Under the pieces are notes generated by a model that ran no database searches, was not told the origin of the DNA, and worked only from the letters and a program-made list of their open reading frames with translations. The position numbers were made by a program, and so were the translations under genes. From Pseudomonas rhizophila (GTDB lineage: Bacteria; Pseudomonadota; Gammaproteobacteria; Pseudomonadales; Pseudomonadaceae), in assembly GCF_003033885.1 (NCBI RefSeq), contig NZ_CP024081.1, positions 3,532,553-3,596,552 of the forward strand: a stretch of 64,000 nucleotides of DNA, read 5' to 3'. Position 1 is the first letter of the stretch, and each line of letters starts with the position of its first letter. This document shows positions 1 through 8,688 of the stretch, piece by piece.

Positions 1-997
1 TGCGCCGGGTATTCATGAACAGACCCTGGGTCTGGGTCGGGATCTGGTGAGCAATCTGCGCCTTGATCACCTCGCCGCGATTGACCGCCGGGAACCGGTA
101 GCCGTTGGCCCAGTTTTTGGCCTGGTGTTCAATGTAGATGTCGAATTCCCCGGCCTTGAAGGCTTCAAAAGCCACTTCACTGTCGCGGTAGAACTCCACG
201 TCCATCCGGTCATAGTTGTATTTGCCGCGATTGACCGGCAGGTCCTTGCCCCAGTAATTCTTGACCCGCTCAAACACCAACTGGCGACCAGGCTGCACTT
301 TGGTAATCCGGTAAGGGCCGCTGCCCAAGGGCGGTTCGAAGGTGGTGGCCTTGAAGTCGCGGTCTTTCCAGTAATGCTGGGGCAGCACCGGTAACTCACC
401 CAGGCGCAGGATCAGCAGCGGGTTGCCCGTACGCTTGAACACAAAGCGGATTTTCAGCGGGTTGAGGATGTCGACCCGTAGCACTTCCTGAAGGTTGGTG
501 CGGTACTGCGGATGACCTTCCTTGAGCAGCGTTCTGTAGGAGAACGCCACGTCATAGGCGGTAATCGGCACGCCGTCGTGAAAACGGGCTTCGGGTCTGA
601 GGTTAAACACCACCCAACTGCGGTCTTCGCTGTATTCCACTGACCGGGCGATCAGGCCATAGCTCGACGTCGGCTCGTCGCCGGAAGGCGCATACTGACC
701 GGTGCCAACCATCAGCGGTTCGTTCAACTCGTTGATGCCGTATTGCAAGAAGTTGGGCGTCGAAACCGGGCTGCTGCCCTTGAAAGTGTAGGGATTGAGC
801 GTATCGAAGGTGCCAAATGCCATGACCCGCAAGATACCGCCCTTGGGCGCTTGCGGGTTGACCCAGTCGAAGTGGGTGAATCTGGCCGGGTACTTGAGCG
901 TGCCGAACTGCGCATAACCATGGCTTTCGCTAATGGTTGCGCCGGCGGGAGAGCTCAAGGCCAGGCTGATCAGGAGCAGGAGGAGGGGACGTATCAA
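1..997 (-). CDS. Extracellular solute-binding protein, family 5 (YejA-like), partial
   Basis: This is the N-terminal part (about 332 residues) of a periplasmic binding protein for peptide ABC transporters; the gene runs off the window start. Translation begins MIRPLLLLLISLALSSPAGA, a clear Sec signal peptide, from a TTG at 995-997; an in-frame stop lies a few codons upstream and no ATG fits, which decides the start. Downstream are family-5 hallmarks: the stretch around GTFDTLNPYTFKG, a NLRPEARFHDGVPITAYD block, and GSGPYRITKVQPGRQLVFER. YejA-type proteins feed the YejBEF importer, and those genes, if present, lie outside the window. The family is certain, the substrate is not. The ribosome-binding site is weak. 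Confidence 0.85.
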   Translation of the reverse strand, partial: MIRPLLLLLISLALSSPAGATISESHGYAQFGTLKYPARFTHFDWVNPQAPKGGILRVMAFGTFDTLNPYTFKGSSPVSTPNFLQYGINELNEPLMVGTGQYAPSGDEPTSSYGLIARSVEYSEDRSWVVFNLRPEARFHDGVPITAYDVAFSYRTLLKEGHPQYRTNLQEVLRVDILNPLKIRFVFKRTGNPLLILRLGELPVLPQHYWKDRDFKATTFEPPLGSGPYRITKVQPGRQLVFERVKNYWGKDLPVNRGKYNYDRMDVEFYRDSEVAFEAFKAGEFDIYIEHQAKNWANGYRFPAVNRGEVIKAQIAHQIPTQTQGLFMNTRR

Positions 998-1103
998 GTC
1001 TGAGATCCGATCCAGGCGGCTTGGGCTTTATGGCCCGTACAGTAACAGCTTGTATCGGCAGGAAAAAGGCGGGAGCCGAAAGCTTCAGGGATTACCCGAA
1101 ACC

Positions 1104-1144
1104 GTGGCGAGGGAGCTTGCTCCCGCTGGGCTGCGAAGCAGCCC
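1104..1144. repeat. REP-like double hairpin
   Basis: Two adjacent small palindromes, GGGAGCTTGCTCCC and GGGCTGCGAAGCAGCCC, preceded by GTGGCGA, sit in the gap downstream of mltD and upstream of the binding-protein gene. This is a common Pseudomonas repetitive extragenic palindrome type and could also serve as a terminator for mltD. Confidence 0.7.
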
Positions 1145-1159
1145 TCTCTTCAGTCAGGC

Positions 1160-2590
1160 TTAGTGCGGAGAGTAAACCGTCAGCATCTGCCCAGGCTTCA
1201 GTGCCTTGCCTACCCGTGGATTCCAGCGCTTGAGGTGCTGCATTTCCACGTTGAAGCGTTTGGCGACCACGTACAGCGAGTCGCCTTGCTTGACCTTGTA
1301 CTGGGTTTGTTTCTTTTTATTCTTGCTGCTGGCAGCGACTACCGTGTTGACGCGTTTGCGGGTGTCTTGCATGACCAGGGTCTGGCCGATCTTGAGTTTG
1401 TTGCCGCTCAATCTGTTCCAGCGTTGCAAGTCTTTGATCTGAACGTTGTTGGCCTTGGCGATCAGCCCCAGGTTATCGCCACGCTTGACGCGATAGGTGC
1501 GCTTGGCGCCCGCCACCGTGCTTTCTTCGGCTGAGTCAAAAACCGGTTGGAGCGATCGTTTGCTGATCAGTTCTTCCGGACGCATGGTGGACAGGCTGGC
1601 GGTCAACAACTGGGCCTTGGACGTGGGCACCAGCAGGTGCTGCGGGCCATCGATGGTGGTGCGCTGCTTGAAAGCCGGGTTGAGCTGGAACAGCTCGTCT
1701 TCGTCGATGTCAGCCACCGCCGCGACTTTGGACAGGTCCATGCGCTGGTTGATCTCGACGACCTGGAAGTACGGTTCGTTGGCGATCGGGTTGAGGTTGA
1801 CGCCGTAGGCCTCGGGAGAAAGCACGACCTGGGACAATGCCAGCAACTTCGGCACATAGGCCTGGGTTTCGCTGGGCAGCGGCAGGTTCCAGTAATCGGT
1901 GGGCAGGCCAAGTTTTTCGTTGCGCTCGATGGCGCGGCTGACCGTTCCCTCGCCTGCGTTGTAGGCAGCCAGCGCCAACAGCCAGTCGCCGTTGAACATG
2001 TCGTGCAGGCGCGTCAGGTAATCCATCGCGGCCGTGGTAGAGGCCGTGATGTCGCGACGCCCATCATAGAAGCGGGTCTGGCGCAGGTTGAAGTAGCGCC
2101 CCGTGGACGGGATGAACTGCCACAGGCCCACCGCATGGGCCCGGGAATAAGCCATGGGGTTGTAGGCGCTTTCGATCACCGGCAGCAGCGCCAGCTCCAG
2201 GGGCATGTTGCGTTCTTCAAGGCGTTCGACGATGTAATGAATGTACAGGCTGCCGCGTTCGCCGGCGTTTTCCAGAAAGGATGGATTGCTGGCGAACCAC
2301 AGGCGTTGCTGCTCGATACGCGGGTTGACGCCGGCGGTTTCCTGCAGCTGGAAGCCCTGGCGCATACGCTCCCAGACGTCCTGAGGCACTTGAGGGACGG
2401 GTTTTTCAGTGAGCCAGATGGGCTTCTGTTTGGCGCGAGCGGCGATGTTCGGCGTGTGCGCCACATCGCTCTGCGGCACCTGGCTCGTGCTCTGGCAGCC
2501 CGCCAGGGTGGCGGACACAGCCACTGCGACAGCTTGAGCCAAGCGGGTCAATGTGTCTGACTGGACGGACTTACGTATAGATGACGACAT
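1160..2590 (-). CDS. mltD: Membrane-bound lytic murein transglycosylase D
   Basis: MltD cuts the glycan strands of peptidoglycan between MurNAc and GlcNAc, forming 1,6-anhydroMurNAc; it is an outer-membrane lipoprotein used in wall turnover. From the ATG chosen at 2590 (476 aa) the protein starts MSSSIRKSVQ and has a lipoprotein signal with lipobox LAGC (Cys32). The lysozyme-like SLT domain contains VIESAYNP, with the presumed catalytic Glu140, followed by AVGLWQFIPSTG. Two LysM repeats close the protein (about residues 365-405 and 430-475). An upstream TTG at 2614 would add eight residues before the signal peptide and is less likely. The gene is co-directional with gloB. Confidence 0.96.
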   Translation of the reverse strand: MSSSIRKSVQSDTLTRLAQAVAVAVSATLAGCQSTSQVPQSDVAHTPNIAARAKQKPIWLTEKPVPQVPQDVWERMRQGFQLQETAGVNPRIEQQRLWFASNPSFLENAGERGSLYIHYIVERLEERNMPLELALLPVIESAYNPMAYSRAHAVGLWQFIPSTGRYFNLRQTRFYDGRRDITASTTAAMDYLTRLHDMFNGDWLLALAAYNAGEGTVSRAIERNEKLGLPTDYWNLPLPSETQAYVPKLLALSQVVLSPEAYGVNLNPIANEPYFQVVEINQRMDLSKVAAVADIDEDELFQLNPAFKQRTTIDGPQHLLVPTSKAQLLTASLSTMRPEELISKRSLQPVFDSAEESTVAGAKRTYRVKRGDNLGLIAKANNVQIKDLQRWNRLSGNKLKIGQTLVMQDTRKRVNTVVAASSKNKKKQTQYKVKQGDSLYVVAKRFNVEMQHLKRWNPRVGKALKPGQMLTVYSPH

Positions 2591-2689
2591 TGGCTGGAAG
2601 TAAGTTCCGGGCAAAAATGTCGGCCGATTCTAGGAAGCGCACCCCAACAGGTCAACCTTTCAGAATTTTTGTATCAAACGCCAGCGGCC

Positions 2690-3457
2690 TTAGAACTTAT
2701 CTTTCCACGCCCTCAAGGCCGCAAAAACCTCACTCGGCGTCTGGTTACGCTGGCCGTTCCGTTCGTCTGCTTTTTGTTTAACGGATGTTTCAGCGGTACG
2801 CAGGAACGGATTGGTGAGCTTTTCAAGTGCCAGGGTCGAGGGCAGGGTCATGACGCCGGCGTTGCGTTGCTGGCTGACTTTTTCCAGGCGCGCGGCAACG
2901 TCCAGGTTGCCCGGCTCTACCGCAGCGGCGAATCTAAGATTGCTGAGGGTGTATTCATGGGTACAGTAGACCAGCGTATCCTCAGGCAGAGAGGCCAGGC
3001 GGCTGAGGGACTGATGCATTTGTGCAGGCGTGCCTTCGAAGAGTCGCCCACAACCGGCGGCAAACAGGGTGTCGCCACAGAACAGCAAGCCATGATGGTA
3101 ATACGCGATATGCCCCAGGGTGTGGCCGGGTACGGCGTAGACATCGAAGTCCCAGCCGAGGACGCTGAGCTGGTCGTTGTCCTGCAGCGCCACGTCCCGC
3201 GCCGGGATGTTTTCACTGGCCGGGCCGTAGACGGTGGCGTGTGTCGCGTTTTTCAGTGCCTGGACGCCGCCGACATGGTCGTGATGATGGTGGGTGATCA
3301 GAATGTCGCTCAGGACCCAGCCTGGATGGGCGTCGAGCCAGGCCTGCACCGGCGTGGCGTCGCCGGGGTCGACGACGGCGCAGCGTTGAGTGGCGTGGTC
3401 CTGTAACAACCAGATGTAGTTATCGGTGAACGCGGGCAGGGCACTGATCTGTATCAT
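2690..3457 (-). CDS. gloB: Hydroxyacylglutathione hydrolase (glyoxalase II)
   Basis: GloB hydrolyses S-D-lactoylglutathione to D-lactate and glutathione, the second step of methylglyoxal detoxification in the cytoplasm. The 255-aa product has the metallo-beta-lactamase metal motif [10 protein letters not shown] at residues 55-64, with further ligands in [29 protein letters not shown] and [13 protein letters not shown], and the length is normal. The ATG at 3457 ([14 protein letters not shown]) is preferred over an upstream in-frame ATG at 3523, because the family starts at this residue and the longer start would run into the divergent methyltransferase start. A 65-bp divergent promoter region separates the two genes. 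Confidence 0.97.
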   Translation of the reverse strand: MIQISALPAFTDNYIWLLQDHATQRCAVVDPGDATPVQAWLDAHPGWVLSDILITHHHHDHVGGVQALKNATHATVYGPASENIPARDVALQDNDQLSVLGWDFDVYAVPGHTLGHIAYYHHGLLFCGDTLFAAGCGRLFEGTPAQMHQSLSRLASLPEDTLVYCTHEYTLSNLRFAAAVEPGNLDVAARLEKVSQQRNAGVMTLPSTLALEKLTNPFLRTAETSVKQKADERNGQRNQTPSEVFAALRAWKDKF

Positions 3458-3522
3458 CGCGGAATTCGCCAAGCAGAAAACAAAGGCGCATCTTAGAACT
3501 TCCTGACGCGTTGGAGAATGCA

Positions 3523-4281
3523 ATGACCGATGAAGCGTTCGCTCAGGCTGATCCCGACTGGCTTGCGTTGATCAGCGCCGCTCGTGAGTGGCTGTCCGGC
3601 CCTGTCGGGCAATTTTTGCTGGAAGAGGAGCGGCGCATGCTCGAAGACGAGCTGGGCCGGTTCTTTGGTGGCTATCTGGTGCACTACGGGCCTTCGGCGC
3701 AGACCCCGCCGTCGGCGCCGCAGGTTCAGCGTAATGTACGCCTGGGGGCACCATTGCCTGGCGTGGAGATCGTTTGCGAAGAGCAGGCCTGGCCGTTGAG
3801 CGAGCATGCCGCCGATGTGGTGGTGATGCAGCACGGGCTGGATTTCTGTCTCTCCCCGCACGGGCTGCTGCGCGAAGCCGCCAGCAGCGTCCGTCCTGGC
3901 GGGCATCTGCTGATCATTGGCATCAATCCCTGGAGCAGTTGGGGGTTGCGTCACGTGTTCGCTCACGATGCTTTGCGTCAGGCTCGCTGCATCTCGGCGT
4001 CAAGGGTCGGTGACTGGCTCAACCTGCTGGGCTTCGCGCTGGAGAAACGTCGCTTCGGATGCTATCGTCCGCCGCTTGCGTCGCCCAAGTGGCAGGCCCG
4101 TCTGGCCGGCTGGGAGCGCAAGGCCGGTGAGTGGCAACTGTCCGGCGGCGGCTTCTATTTATTGGTGGCGCGCAAGATTGCGGTCGGGCTGCGCCCGGTT
4201 CGTCAGGCGCGACGCGAGCCGATGGGTAAGCTGATTCCCTTGCCGATGGCCAAGGTCAATCGTCGCCACATCGAGCCTTAA
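3523..4281 (+). CDS. Class I SAM-dependent methyltransferase
   Basis: This is a predicted cytoplasmic SAM-dependent methyltransferase of the Methyltransf_11 type (252 aa). The Rossmann-like core is recognisable at about residues 70-155: [26 protein letters not shown] (split here only as description) is followed by [23 protein letters not shown], the usual post-I/motif III segment. The glycine-rich motif I is degenerate and the substrate is unknown. The ATG at 3523 follows TTGGAGAATGCA, giving a good GGAG site; a TTG at 3511 is an unlikely alternative. The gene lies between gloB (divergent) and rnhA (downstream, same strand), a conserved Pseudomonas order. Confidence 0.85.
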   Translation: MTDEAFAQADPDWLALISAAREWLSGPVGQFLLEEERRMLEDELGRFFGGYLVHYGPSAQTPPSAPQVQRNVRLGAPLPGVEIVCEEQAWPLSEHAADVVVMQHGLDFCLSPHGLLREAASSVRPGGHLLIIGINPWSSWGLRHVFAHDALRQARCISASRVGDWLNLLGFALEKRRFGCYRPPLASPKWQARLAGWERKAGEWQLSGGGFYLLVARKIAVGLRPVRQARREPMGKLIPLPMAKVNRRHIEP

Positions 4282-4370
4282 CCCTTTTCTGATGGTCTGG
4301 CGGCATTTCGGTTGCGGGCGTTGTCGTTCCCGTCCGGCAGGCCTTTGCATTTTTTTCTGGATGGATTGGC

Positions 4371-4823
4371 ATGAGCGATAGTGTAGAACTCTTCACTGAC
4401 GGCGCCTGCAAGGGCAATCCCGGCCCGGGTGGCTGGGGGGCGCTGCTGGTATGCAAGGGTGTCGAGAAGGAACTCTGGGGCGGTGAAACCAATACCACCA
4501 ACAACCGTATGGAGCTGATGGGCGCTATTCGGGGTCTGGAAGAGCTTAAGCGGCCTTGCGACGTATTGCTGGTGACCGACTCGCAATATGTGATGAAAGG
4601 CATCAATGAGTGGATGGCCAACTGGAAGAAGCGTGGCTGGAAAACCGCTGCGAAAGAGCCGGTGAAGAACGCCGATCTGTGGAAGCTGCTCGACGAGCAG
4701 GTCAACCGTCACAACGTCACCTGGAAATGGGTGCGCGGTCATATCGGCCATCACGGAAACGAACGGGCCGACCAGTTGGCCAACCGTGGGGTGGATGAGG
4801 TGCGGGGTTTCAAGCAGGCCTGA
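4371..4823 (+). CDS. rnhA: Ribonuclease HI
   Basis: RNase HI degrades the RNA strand of RNA-DNA hybrids, removing R-loops and primers. The 150-aa protein has the complete DEDD active site: Asp in [16 protein letters not shown], Glu in [10 protein letters not shown], Asp in [11 protein letters not shown] and Asp in [15 protein letters not shown]. It also has the basic handle segment [11 protein letters not shown], typical of bacterial RNase HI. Start ATG at 4371. It lies 89 bp after the methyltransferase gene and is followed, in the same direction, by dnaQ; in E. coli the rnhA-dnaQ pair is divergent, whereas here both genes read rightward. Confidence 0.98.
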   Translation: MSDSVELFTDGACKGNPGPGGWGALLVCKGVEKELWGGETNTTNNRMELMGAIRGLEELKRPCDVLLVTDSQYVMKGINEWMANWKKRGWKTAAKEPVKNADLWKLLDEQVNRHNVTWKWVRGHIGHHGNERADQLANRGVDEVRGFKQA

Positions 4824-4855
4824 TACGAGTGGTGTCGGGGCCTGAACAGGATGAT

Positions 4856-4894
4856 CTGTGGCGAGTGGGCTTTGCTCCCACAGCTTCGCTCCCA
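4856..4894. repeat. REP-like hairpin between rnhA and dnaQ
   Basis: CTGTGGCGAGTGGGC with TTT loop and GCTCCCACAG forms an imperfect hairpin, followed by a partial CTTCGCTCCCAT copy. It may act as the rnhA terminator; no T-run follows. Confidence 0.5.
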
Positions 4895-4982
4895 TAAGCC
4901 AGGTTTCAGGTAAGTCCCCTCGTTACCGGAGCGTGTTAACATCGCCGCTTTTGCAAGCATGCCCGTTGAGAGCTGAACACTG

Positions 4983-5744
4983 ATGGCCAACAGATCTGTT
5001 GTACTGGATACCGAAACCACCGGCATGCCGGTGACCGATGGTCACCGGATTATCGAAATCGGCTGTGTCGAGCTGATCGGCCGACGCCTGACCGGTCGCC
5101 ATTTCCATGTTTACCTGCAACCGGACCGCGAAAGTGATGAAGGCGCCATCGGCGTCCACGGCATCACCAACGAGTTCCTGGTGGGCAAGCCGCGCTTCGC
5201 TGAAGTGGCCGATGAGTTCTTCGAGTTCATCCAGGGTGCGCAGCTGATCATCCATAACGCGGCGTTCGACGTTGGCTTCATCAACAACGAGTTTGCCCTG
5301 ATGGGGCAGCACGACCGGGCCGATATCACCCGGCACTGCACCATCCTCGATACCTTGATGATGGCTCGGGAACGGCACCCGGGGCAGCGCAACAGCCTCG
5401 ATGCCTTGTGCAAGCGCTACGGCGTCGACAACTCCGGTCGTGAACTGCACGGCGCCTTGCTCGACTCGGAGATTCTCGCCGACGTCTACCTGACCATGAC
5501 GGGTGGCCAGACCAGCCTGTCCCTGGCCGGCAACGCCTCCGATGGCAATGGCACGGGTGAGGGTTCAGGTAACCAGGCAACGGAAATCCGTCGTTTGCCC
5601 GCTGACCGCACGCCAGGCCGGATCCTTCGCGCCAGCGAAAACGACCTCGCCGAACATGCCGCGCGTCTGGAAGCTATCGCCAAATCTGCCGGTGCTCCGG
5701 CACTGTGGACGCAACTGGTCGAATCCCAGGCCGCGGCGAACTGA
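4983..5744 (+). CDS. dnaQ: DNA polymerase III epsilon subunit (3'-5' proofreading exonuclease)
   Basis: DnaQ is the proofreading subunit of the replicative polymerase core, removing mispaired 3' nucleotides. The 253-aa protein carries ExoI in VVLDTETTGM (catalytic Asp and Glu near residues 9-11), ExoII in IIHNAAFDVGFINNE, and ExoIII in LHGALLDSEILADVY (catalytic His and Asp). The C-terminal ~70 residues are less conserved and correspond to the linker and polymerase-alpha-binding tail; they include a clamp-binding-like QTSLSLAG near residue 177. The ATG at 4983 follows GAGAGCTGAACACTG. It probably has its own promoter in the 160-bp gap after rnhA. Confidence 0.97.
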   Translation: MANRSVVLDTETTGMPVTDGHRIIEIGCVELIGRRLTGRHFHVYLQPDRESDEGAIGVHGITNEFLVGKPRFAEVADEFFEFIQGAQLIIHNAAFDVGFINNEFALMGQHDRADITRHCTILDTLMMARERHPGQRNSLDALCKRYGVDNSGRELHGALLDSEILADVYLTMTGGQTSLSLAGNASDGNGTGEGSGNQATEIRRLPADRTPGRILRASENDLAEHAARLEAIAKSAGAPALWTQLVESQAAAN

Positions 5745-5768
5745 TCTTGCGCCACGGTCGTACCCTTT

Positions 5769-5853
5769 GTGGGAGCGAGCCTGCTCGCGATGCAGGCGGC
5801 TCGGTCTGTCTGTTGGACCATGGAGATCCCATCGCGAGCAGGCTCGCTCCCAC
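5769..5853. repeat. REPIN (inverted REP doublet)
   Basis: GTGGGAGCGAGCCTGCTCGC is followed about 40 bp later by its inverse complement GCGAGCAGGCTCGCTCCCAC. Both ends match extended CCCTTTG/CAAGGG flanks. It lies just after the dnaQ stop; the rest of the 272-bp gap up to the GNAT gene holds no further feature I can support. Confidence 0.9.
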
Positions 5854-6016
5854 AAGGGCAGTCTTCATTCATTTCTCGCCACAATCGCCAGTACCTTCTA
5901 ACCTGAGGTAACGGGCAGGCTACGGATACCCGCTTGATGTATGAAGTTTCGAGAGGCAAGGGCAATGGATGGCAGAGCGCCGTTGGTTGTCTCAAGGAAT
6001 GAGGACTTTTCCCAGT

Positions 6017-6631
6017 ATGCAGCCGGTCATGAATCCCAAGCACCCCGGCCTGTCGGTGCGTGTCGTCGATGACGGCTTTGCCGCCTACATCTGGGGCAGC
6101 GACTTCAGTTTCGAGGTCAGCGCCTATGGGACGGCGCAGGTGGGTCGGCCGGTGAGCCAATGGCCAGTGACGCCCATTGCCCCTTATCGTAAATGCTATG
6201 GCATCGATCCTGAGGAATTCAGCAGTTTCCGGGACGCTCCGGACAGCGAGATCTTCATGGCTTACCTCGATGACCAACCGGTAGGGCATCTGGTGGTGAG
6301 TACCAACTGGAACGGTTTTGCCCACATCGATGAGCTTGCCGTGCATGCCCCGGCCCGTCGCCACGGTGTGGCCAGGGCATTGCTGGACGTCGCTCATTTC
6401 TGGAGCCGCAAGAAAAAACTGCCGGGCATCATGCTCGAAACCCAGAACAACAACCTGGGCGCGTGCCGGCTCTATGAGCGTTGCGGTTACGTGCTGGGCG
6501 GGATCGATCACCTGCGCTATCGCGGCATTGACCGTCATACCGCCGAGGTGGCGTTGTTCTGGTACCGGTTGTTCGACGATCCACTGGGCATGGCGATCAG
6601 TGGCCCAACAGCGCCTCGGCTTGTTCCGTAA
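6017..6631 (+). CDS. GNAT family N-acetyltransferase
   Basis: This is a 204-aa acyltransferase of the GNAT fold, expected to move an acetyl group from acetyl-CoA to an unknown amine. Motif A is visible as HIDELAVHAPARRHGVARALLDVA, with the RRHGVA acetyl-CoA pyrophosphate loop, followed by the motif B-like NNNLGACRLYERCGYV. The start is uncertain: in-frame ATGs lie at 5969, 5999, 6017 and 6029; I chose 6017 because GAGGA lies 11 bases upstream and conserved sequence begins soon after. Its 3' end overlaps the convergent LysR gene by 35 bp. Confidence 0.85.
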   Translation: MQPVMNPKHPGLSVRVVDDGFAAYIWGSDFSFEVSAYGTAQVGRPVSQWPVTPIAPYRKCYGIDPEEFSSFRDAPDSEIFMAYLDDQPVGHLVVSTNWNGFAHIDELAVHAPARRHGVARALLDVAHFWSRKKKLPGIMLETQNNNLGACRLYERCGYVLGGIDHLRYRGIDRHTAEVALFWYRLFDDPLGMAISGPTAPRLVP

Positions 6632-7490
6632 TCAGTTCCAGCAGCGACTGGAGGGTGGGAGAGGTCGCCGTGCCATTCAGACTCAGCGCATACAGGCAGA
6701 TGGGAATGGCGGGCGATACCGGGCATACGTCCAGCCCGCCGTCCTTGGCACCTGAAGCGGTGAAGGGGTCGACGATGGCAAGCCCTTCACCAGCCTCGAC
6801 CATGGCGCGCATCATCTGATGGGTCTGTACGCGGATCTGGATGACCGGCGCGGGGCGTAGCGCCGCCAGCTTATGGTCGAACGCAGGGCTCAGCGGGTCG
6901 TGGCCATCCAGGCCCACCAGCGACTGGCCGGCCAGATCCTGAACCGAAATGTATTTTTGCCGCGGTTGCAGCCAGCCGTGGGGCGCCAGCAATTGCAGTT
7001 TGCCCTGGGCGATCATCTGGCACTGGATGTCGGAGTGTTCGGGGTCGTGCAGACTAAGGCCCAAGTCACTGTCGCGCAGCAGAAGGCTCTGAACAATGTC
7101 TCGGGTCGGTTGGCTGAGCAGGGTGCAAGGGGCGTCCGGATGGCGTCGACGCAGGGCAGCGATACTTTGAGGCAGTAACTGCTGGGCCAGCGGTGGGGTG
7201 CAAATGATGCGCAGGGGCGGCGCCTGATAGTGTTTCAGGCTGCTGGCCAGGCGTTGCACCGGTTCGAGGGTGTCATACACGCGGGTGATGCCGTCGCGCA
7301 ACTCAAGGGCTTCGCGAGTCGCCTGCAATCGCCCGCGCACACTGGCAAACAGCATGAAACCCAACTGCAGCTCGGCATCGCGCAGCGTCGCCTCCACCTC
7401 TGCCACCGGTAATTGCAGCCATTCAGCCGCCGTGCCGAGGTGGCCGGTCTGCAACAGCGCCTGGATCACTTCGATGTGGCGTAAACGCAT
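6597..7490 (-). CDS. LysR-family transcriptional regulator
   Basis: A 297-aa LysR-type regulator. The N-terminal winged helix-turn-helix (residues 1-60) starts MRLRHIEVIQALLQTGHLGTAAEWLQL. The helix normally reading AA..L..SQPA is variant here (AAEWLQLPVAEVEATL), so DNA contacts may differ. The C-terminal LysR substrate-binding domain follows (about 90-290), with LRIICTPPLAQQLLPQSIAALRRRHPD and a late EGLAIVDPFTA block. LysR proteins often control a divergent neighbour, but the upstream gene here is a co-directional small ORF, so the target is not evident. The gene is convergent with the GNAT gene. Confidence 0.9.
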   Translation of the reverse strand: MRLRHIEVIQALLQTGHLGTAAEWLQLPVAEVEATLRDAELQLGFMLFASVRGRLQATREALELRDGITRVYDTLEPVQRLASSLKHYQAPPLRIICTPPLAQQLLPQSIAALRRRHPDAPCTLLSQPTRDIVQSLLLRDSDLGLSLHDPEHSDIQCQMIAQGKLQLLAPHGWLQPRQKYISVQDLAGQSLVGLDGHDPLSPAFDHKLAALRPAPVIQIRVQTHQMMRAMVEAGEGLAIVDPFTASGAKDGGLDVCPVSPAIPICLYALSLNGTATSPTLQSLLELITEQAEALLGH

Positions 7491-7563
7491 GCAAGCAGTC
7501 CATGTTGGGCGGGAGAGCCATTGAGTGGCTGAATCCTAACCCAAGTCCGGGCATGACTTCTGC

Positions 7564-7582
7564 TCATAACAACAGGTTATGA
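7564..7582. promoter_or_regulatory. 19-bp inverted repeat upstream of the LysR gene
   Basis: TCATAAC-N5-GTTATGA is a perfect 7-bp inverted repeat about 74 bp upstream of the LysR start, overlapping the stop codon of the small upstream ORF. It could be an autoregulatory site or a transcript-end hairpin; no T-run follows on the minus strand. Confidence 0.35.
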
Positions 7583-7840
7583 AGCAATTAGCGTTTCAGC
7601 GGGCGTTTGAGCGGGCGGTAGCGTTTCCGGTTCGCGGGTTAATTCAATCTGGGACTGCACCAGCATGAATTTGCCGTCTTCGAGTTGGTTGACGCGATCT
7701 CCGATCGCCAGCTTGAAAGTGGTCACAGGCTCCTTGCCGTTACCGTCGGGCGACGGGGTCGATTCTTGGTATTCATGCACTGAATAGACGCGACCTTCGG
7801 CGTCCCGTGCATGAAATTGTCCGACAAGTACTGCTGCCAT
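7577..7840 (-). CDS. Small conserved-type hypothetical protein
   Basis: An 87-aa protein with no signal peptide, membrane segment or motif that I recognise. It begins MAAVLVGQFHARDAEGRVYSV and contains FKLAIGDRVNQLEDGKFMLV, suggesting a compact beta-rich fold, with a proline-rich tail (REPETLPPAQTPAE). AGAGGTTCTAAGC precedes the ATG, a fair ribosome-binding site. It precedes the LysR gene on the same strand and diverges from the FMN-reductase gene. Confidence 0.65.
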   Translation of the reverse strand: MAAVLVGQFHARDAEGRVYSVHEYQESTPSPDGNGKEPVTTFKLAIGDRVNQLEDGKFMLVQSQIELTREPETLPPAQTPAETLIAS

Positions 7841-8024
7841 TGCTTAGAACCTCTGGAAATAAATCACTCGATTTGCGGTTCTGTAGACCTTGGTCAAGCG
7901 CGGTAAGTTTTCCTACATGAAAAAAATAGTCCAGTCGGAAGGTTTTCGGTTCTCCGCTGGTCCAATTGTTCGCCCGATCATCTATAAATGGGGCTCCCTT
8001 GAACCCATCGTCGAGAAGTGTCCA

Positions 8025-8582
8025 ATGAGTAATGTCTACACCGTGGCCGTTTTAGTGGGGAGCCTGCGCAAGGCTTCGATCAATCGCAAGCTGGCTCTGG
8101 CCCTGGCGGATCTGGCGCCGAGCAACCTGAAGCTGGAAATCATCGAGATAGGCGACCTGCCGCTCTACAACGAAGATATTGACGTCACACCCCCACCAGC
8201 CTACAGCACTTTCCGTGAGCAGGTTGGCGCGGCCGACGCATTGCTGTTTGTCACGCCTGAATACAACCGCTCGGTTCCGGCCCCGATGAAAAATGCCATT
8301 GACGTCGGCTCGCGGCCTTACGGCAAGAGCTGCCTGAGCGGTAAACCGGGTGCGGTGATCAGTGCCTCGCCGGGAGCCATGGGTGGTTTCGGCGCCAATC
8401 ATCATTTGCGCCAGTCCCTGGTTTTCCTCGATGTGCCTTGCATGCAACAGCCGGAGGCTTATCTGGCCGGTGCGGGGAGCGCGTTCGATGAGCAGGGCGA
8501 GCTGTCTGAGTCGGTGAGGCCGTTTCTGCAGAAATTCATTGATGCCTATGGCAAGTGGGTTGAACAGCACAAAAAGGCCTGA
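8025..8582 (+). CDS. NADPH-dependent FMN reductase (ChrR/SsuE-like flavodoxin fold)
   Basis: A 185-aa flavodoxin-fold oxidoreductase. The family reduces FMN, quinones and sometimes chromate with NAD(P)H in the cytoplasm. The N-terminal FMN phosphate loop is [13 protein letters not shown] (residues 10-22). The family signature [22 protein letters not shown] lies near residue 80, and the flavin-contacting [19 protein letters not shown] block near 115. An open frame extends upstream to 7890, but the ATG at 8025 gives the standard start ([16 protein letters not shown]) and length. It is 106 bp upstream of arsB on the same strand. It is not ArsH: shorter and lacking the ArsH N-terminus. Confidence 0.9.
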   Translation: MSNVYTVAVLVGSLRKASINRKLALALADLAPSNLKLEIIEIGDLPLYNEDIDVTPPPAYSTFREQVGAADALLFVTPEYNRSVPAPMKNAIDVGSRPYGKSCLSGKPGAVISASPGAMGGFGANHHLRQSLVFLDVPCMQQPEAYLAGAGSAFDEQGELSESVRPFLQKFIDAYGKWVEQHKKA

Positions 8583-8613
8583 TGCCCGGCATTTTCAGGC
8601 ATGCATAGCGGGT

Positions 8614-8630
8614 GAGGGGTTTATCCCCTC
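8614..8630. repeat. Small GC hairpin between FMN reductase and arsB
   Basis: GAGGGG-TTTAT-CCCCTC forms a 6-bp stem followed by GCCACAAGG, resembling one arm of a Pseudomonas REP. It may partially terminate transcription between the two genes. Confidence 0.45.
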
Positions 8631-8688
8631 GCCACAAGGCGACCCTTCTTTTCCCCCTACTAAATCCCTTCTTTCAAGGCTGTTGCGC

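Noticed and set aside
1547..2560. 337-aa plus-strand frame opposite mltD
   Set aside because: Complement of a clear lytic transglycosylase gene; no start signals or domain.
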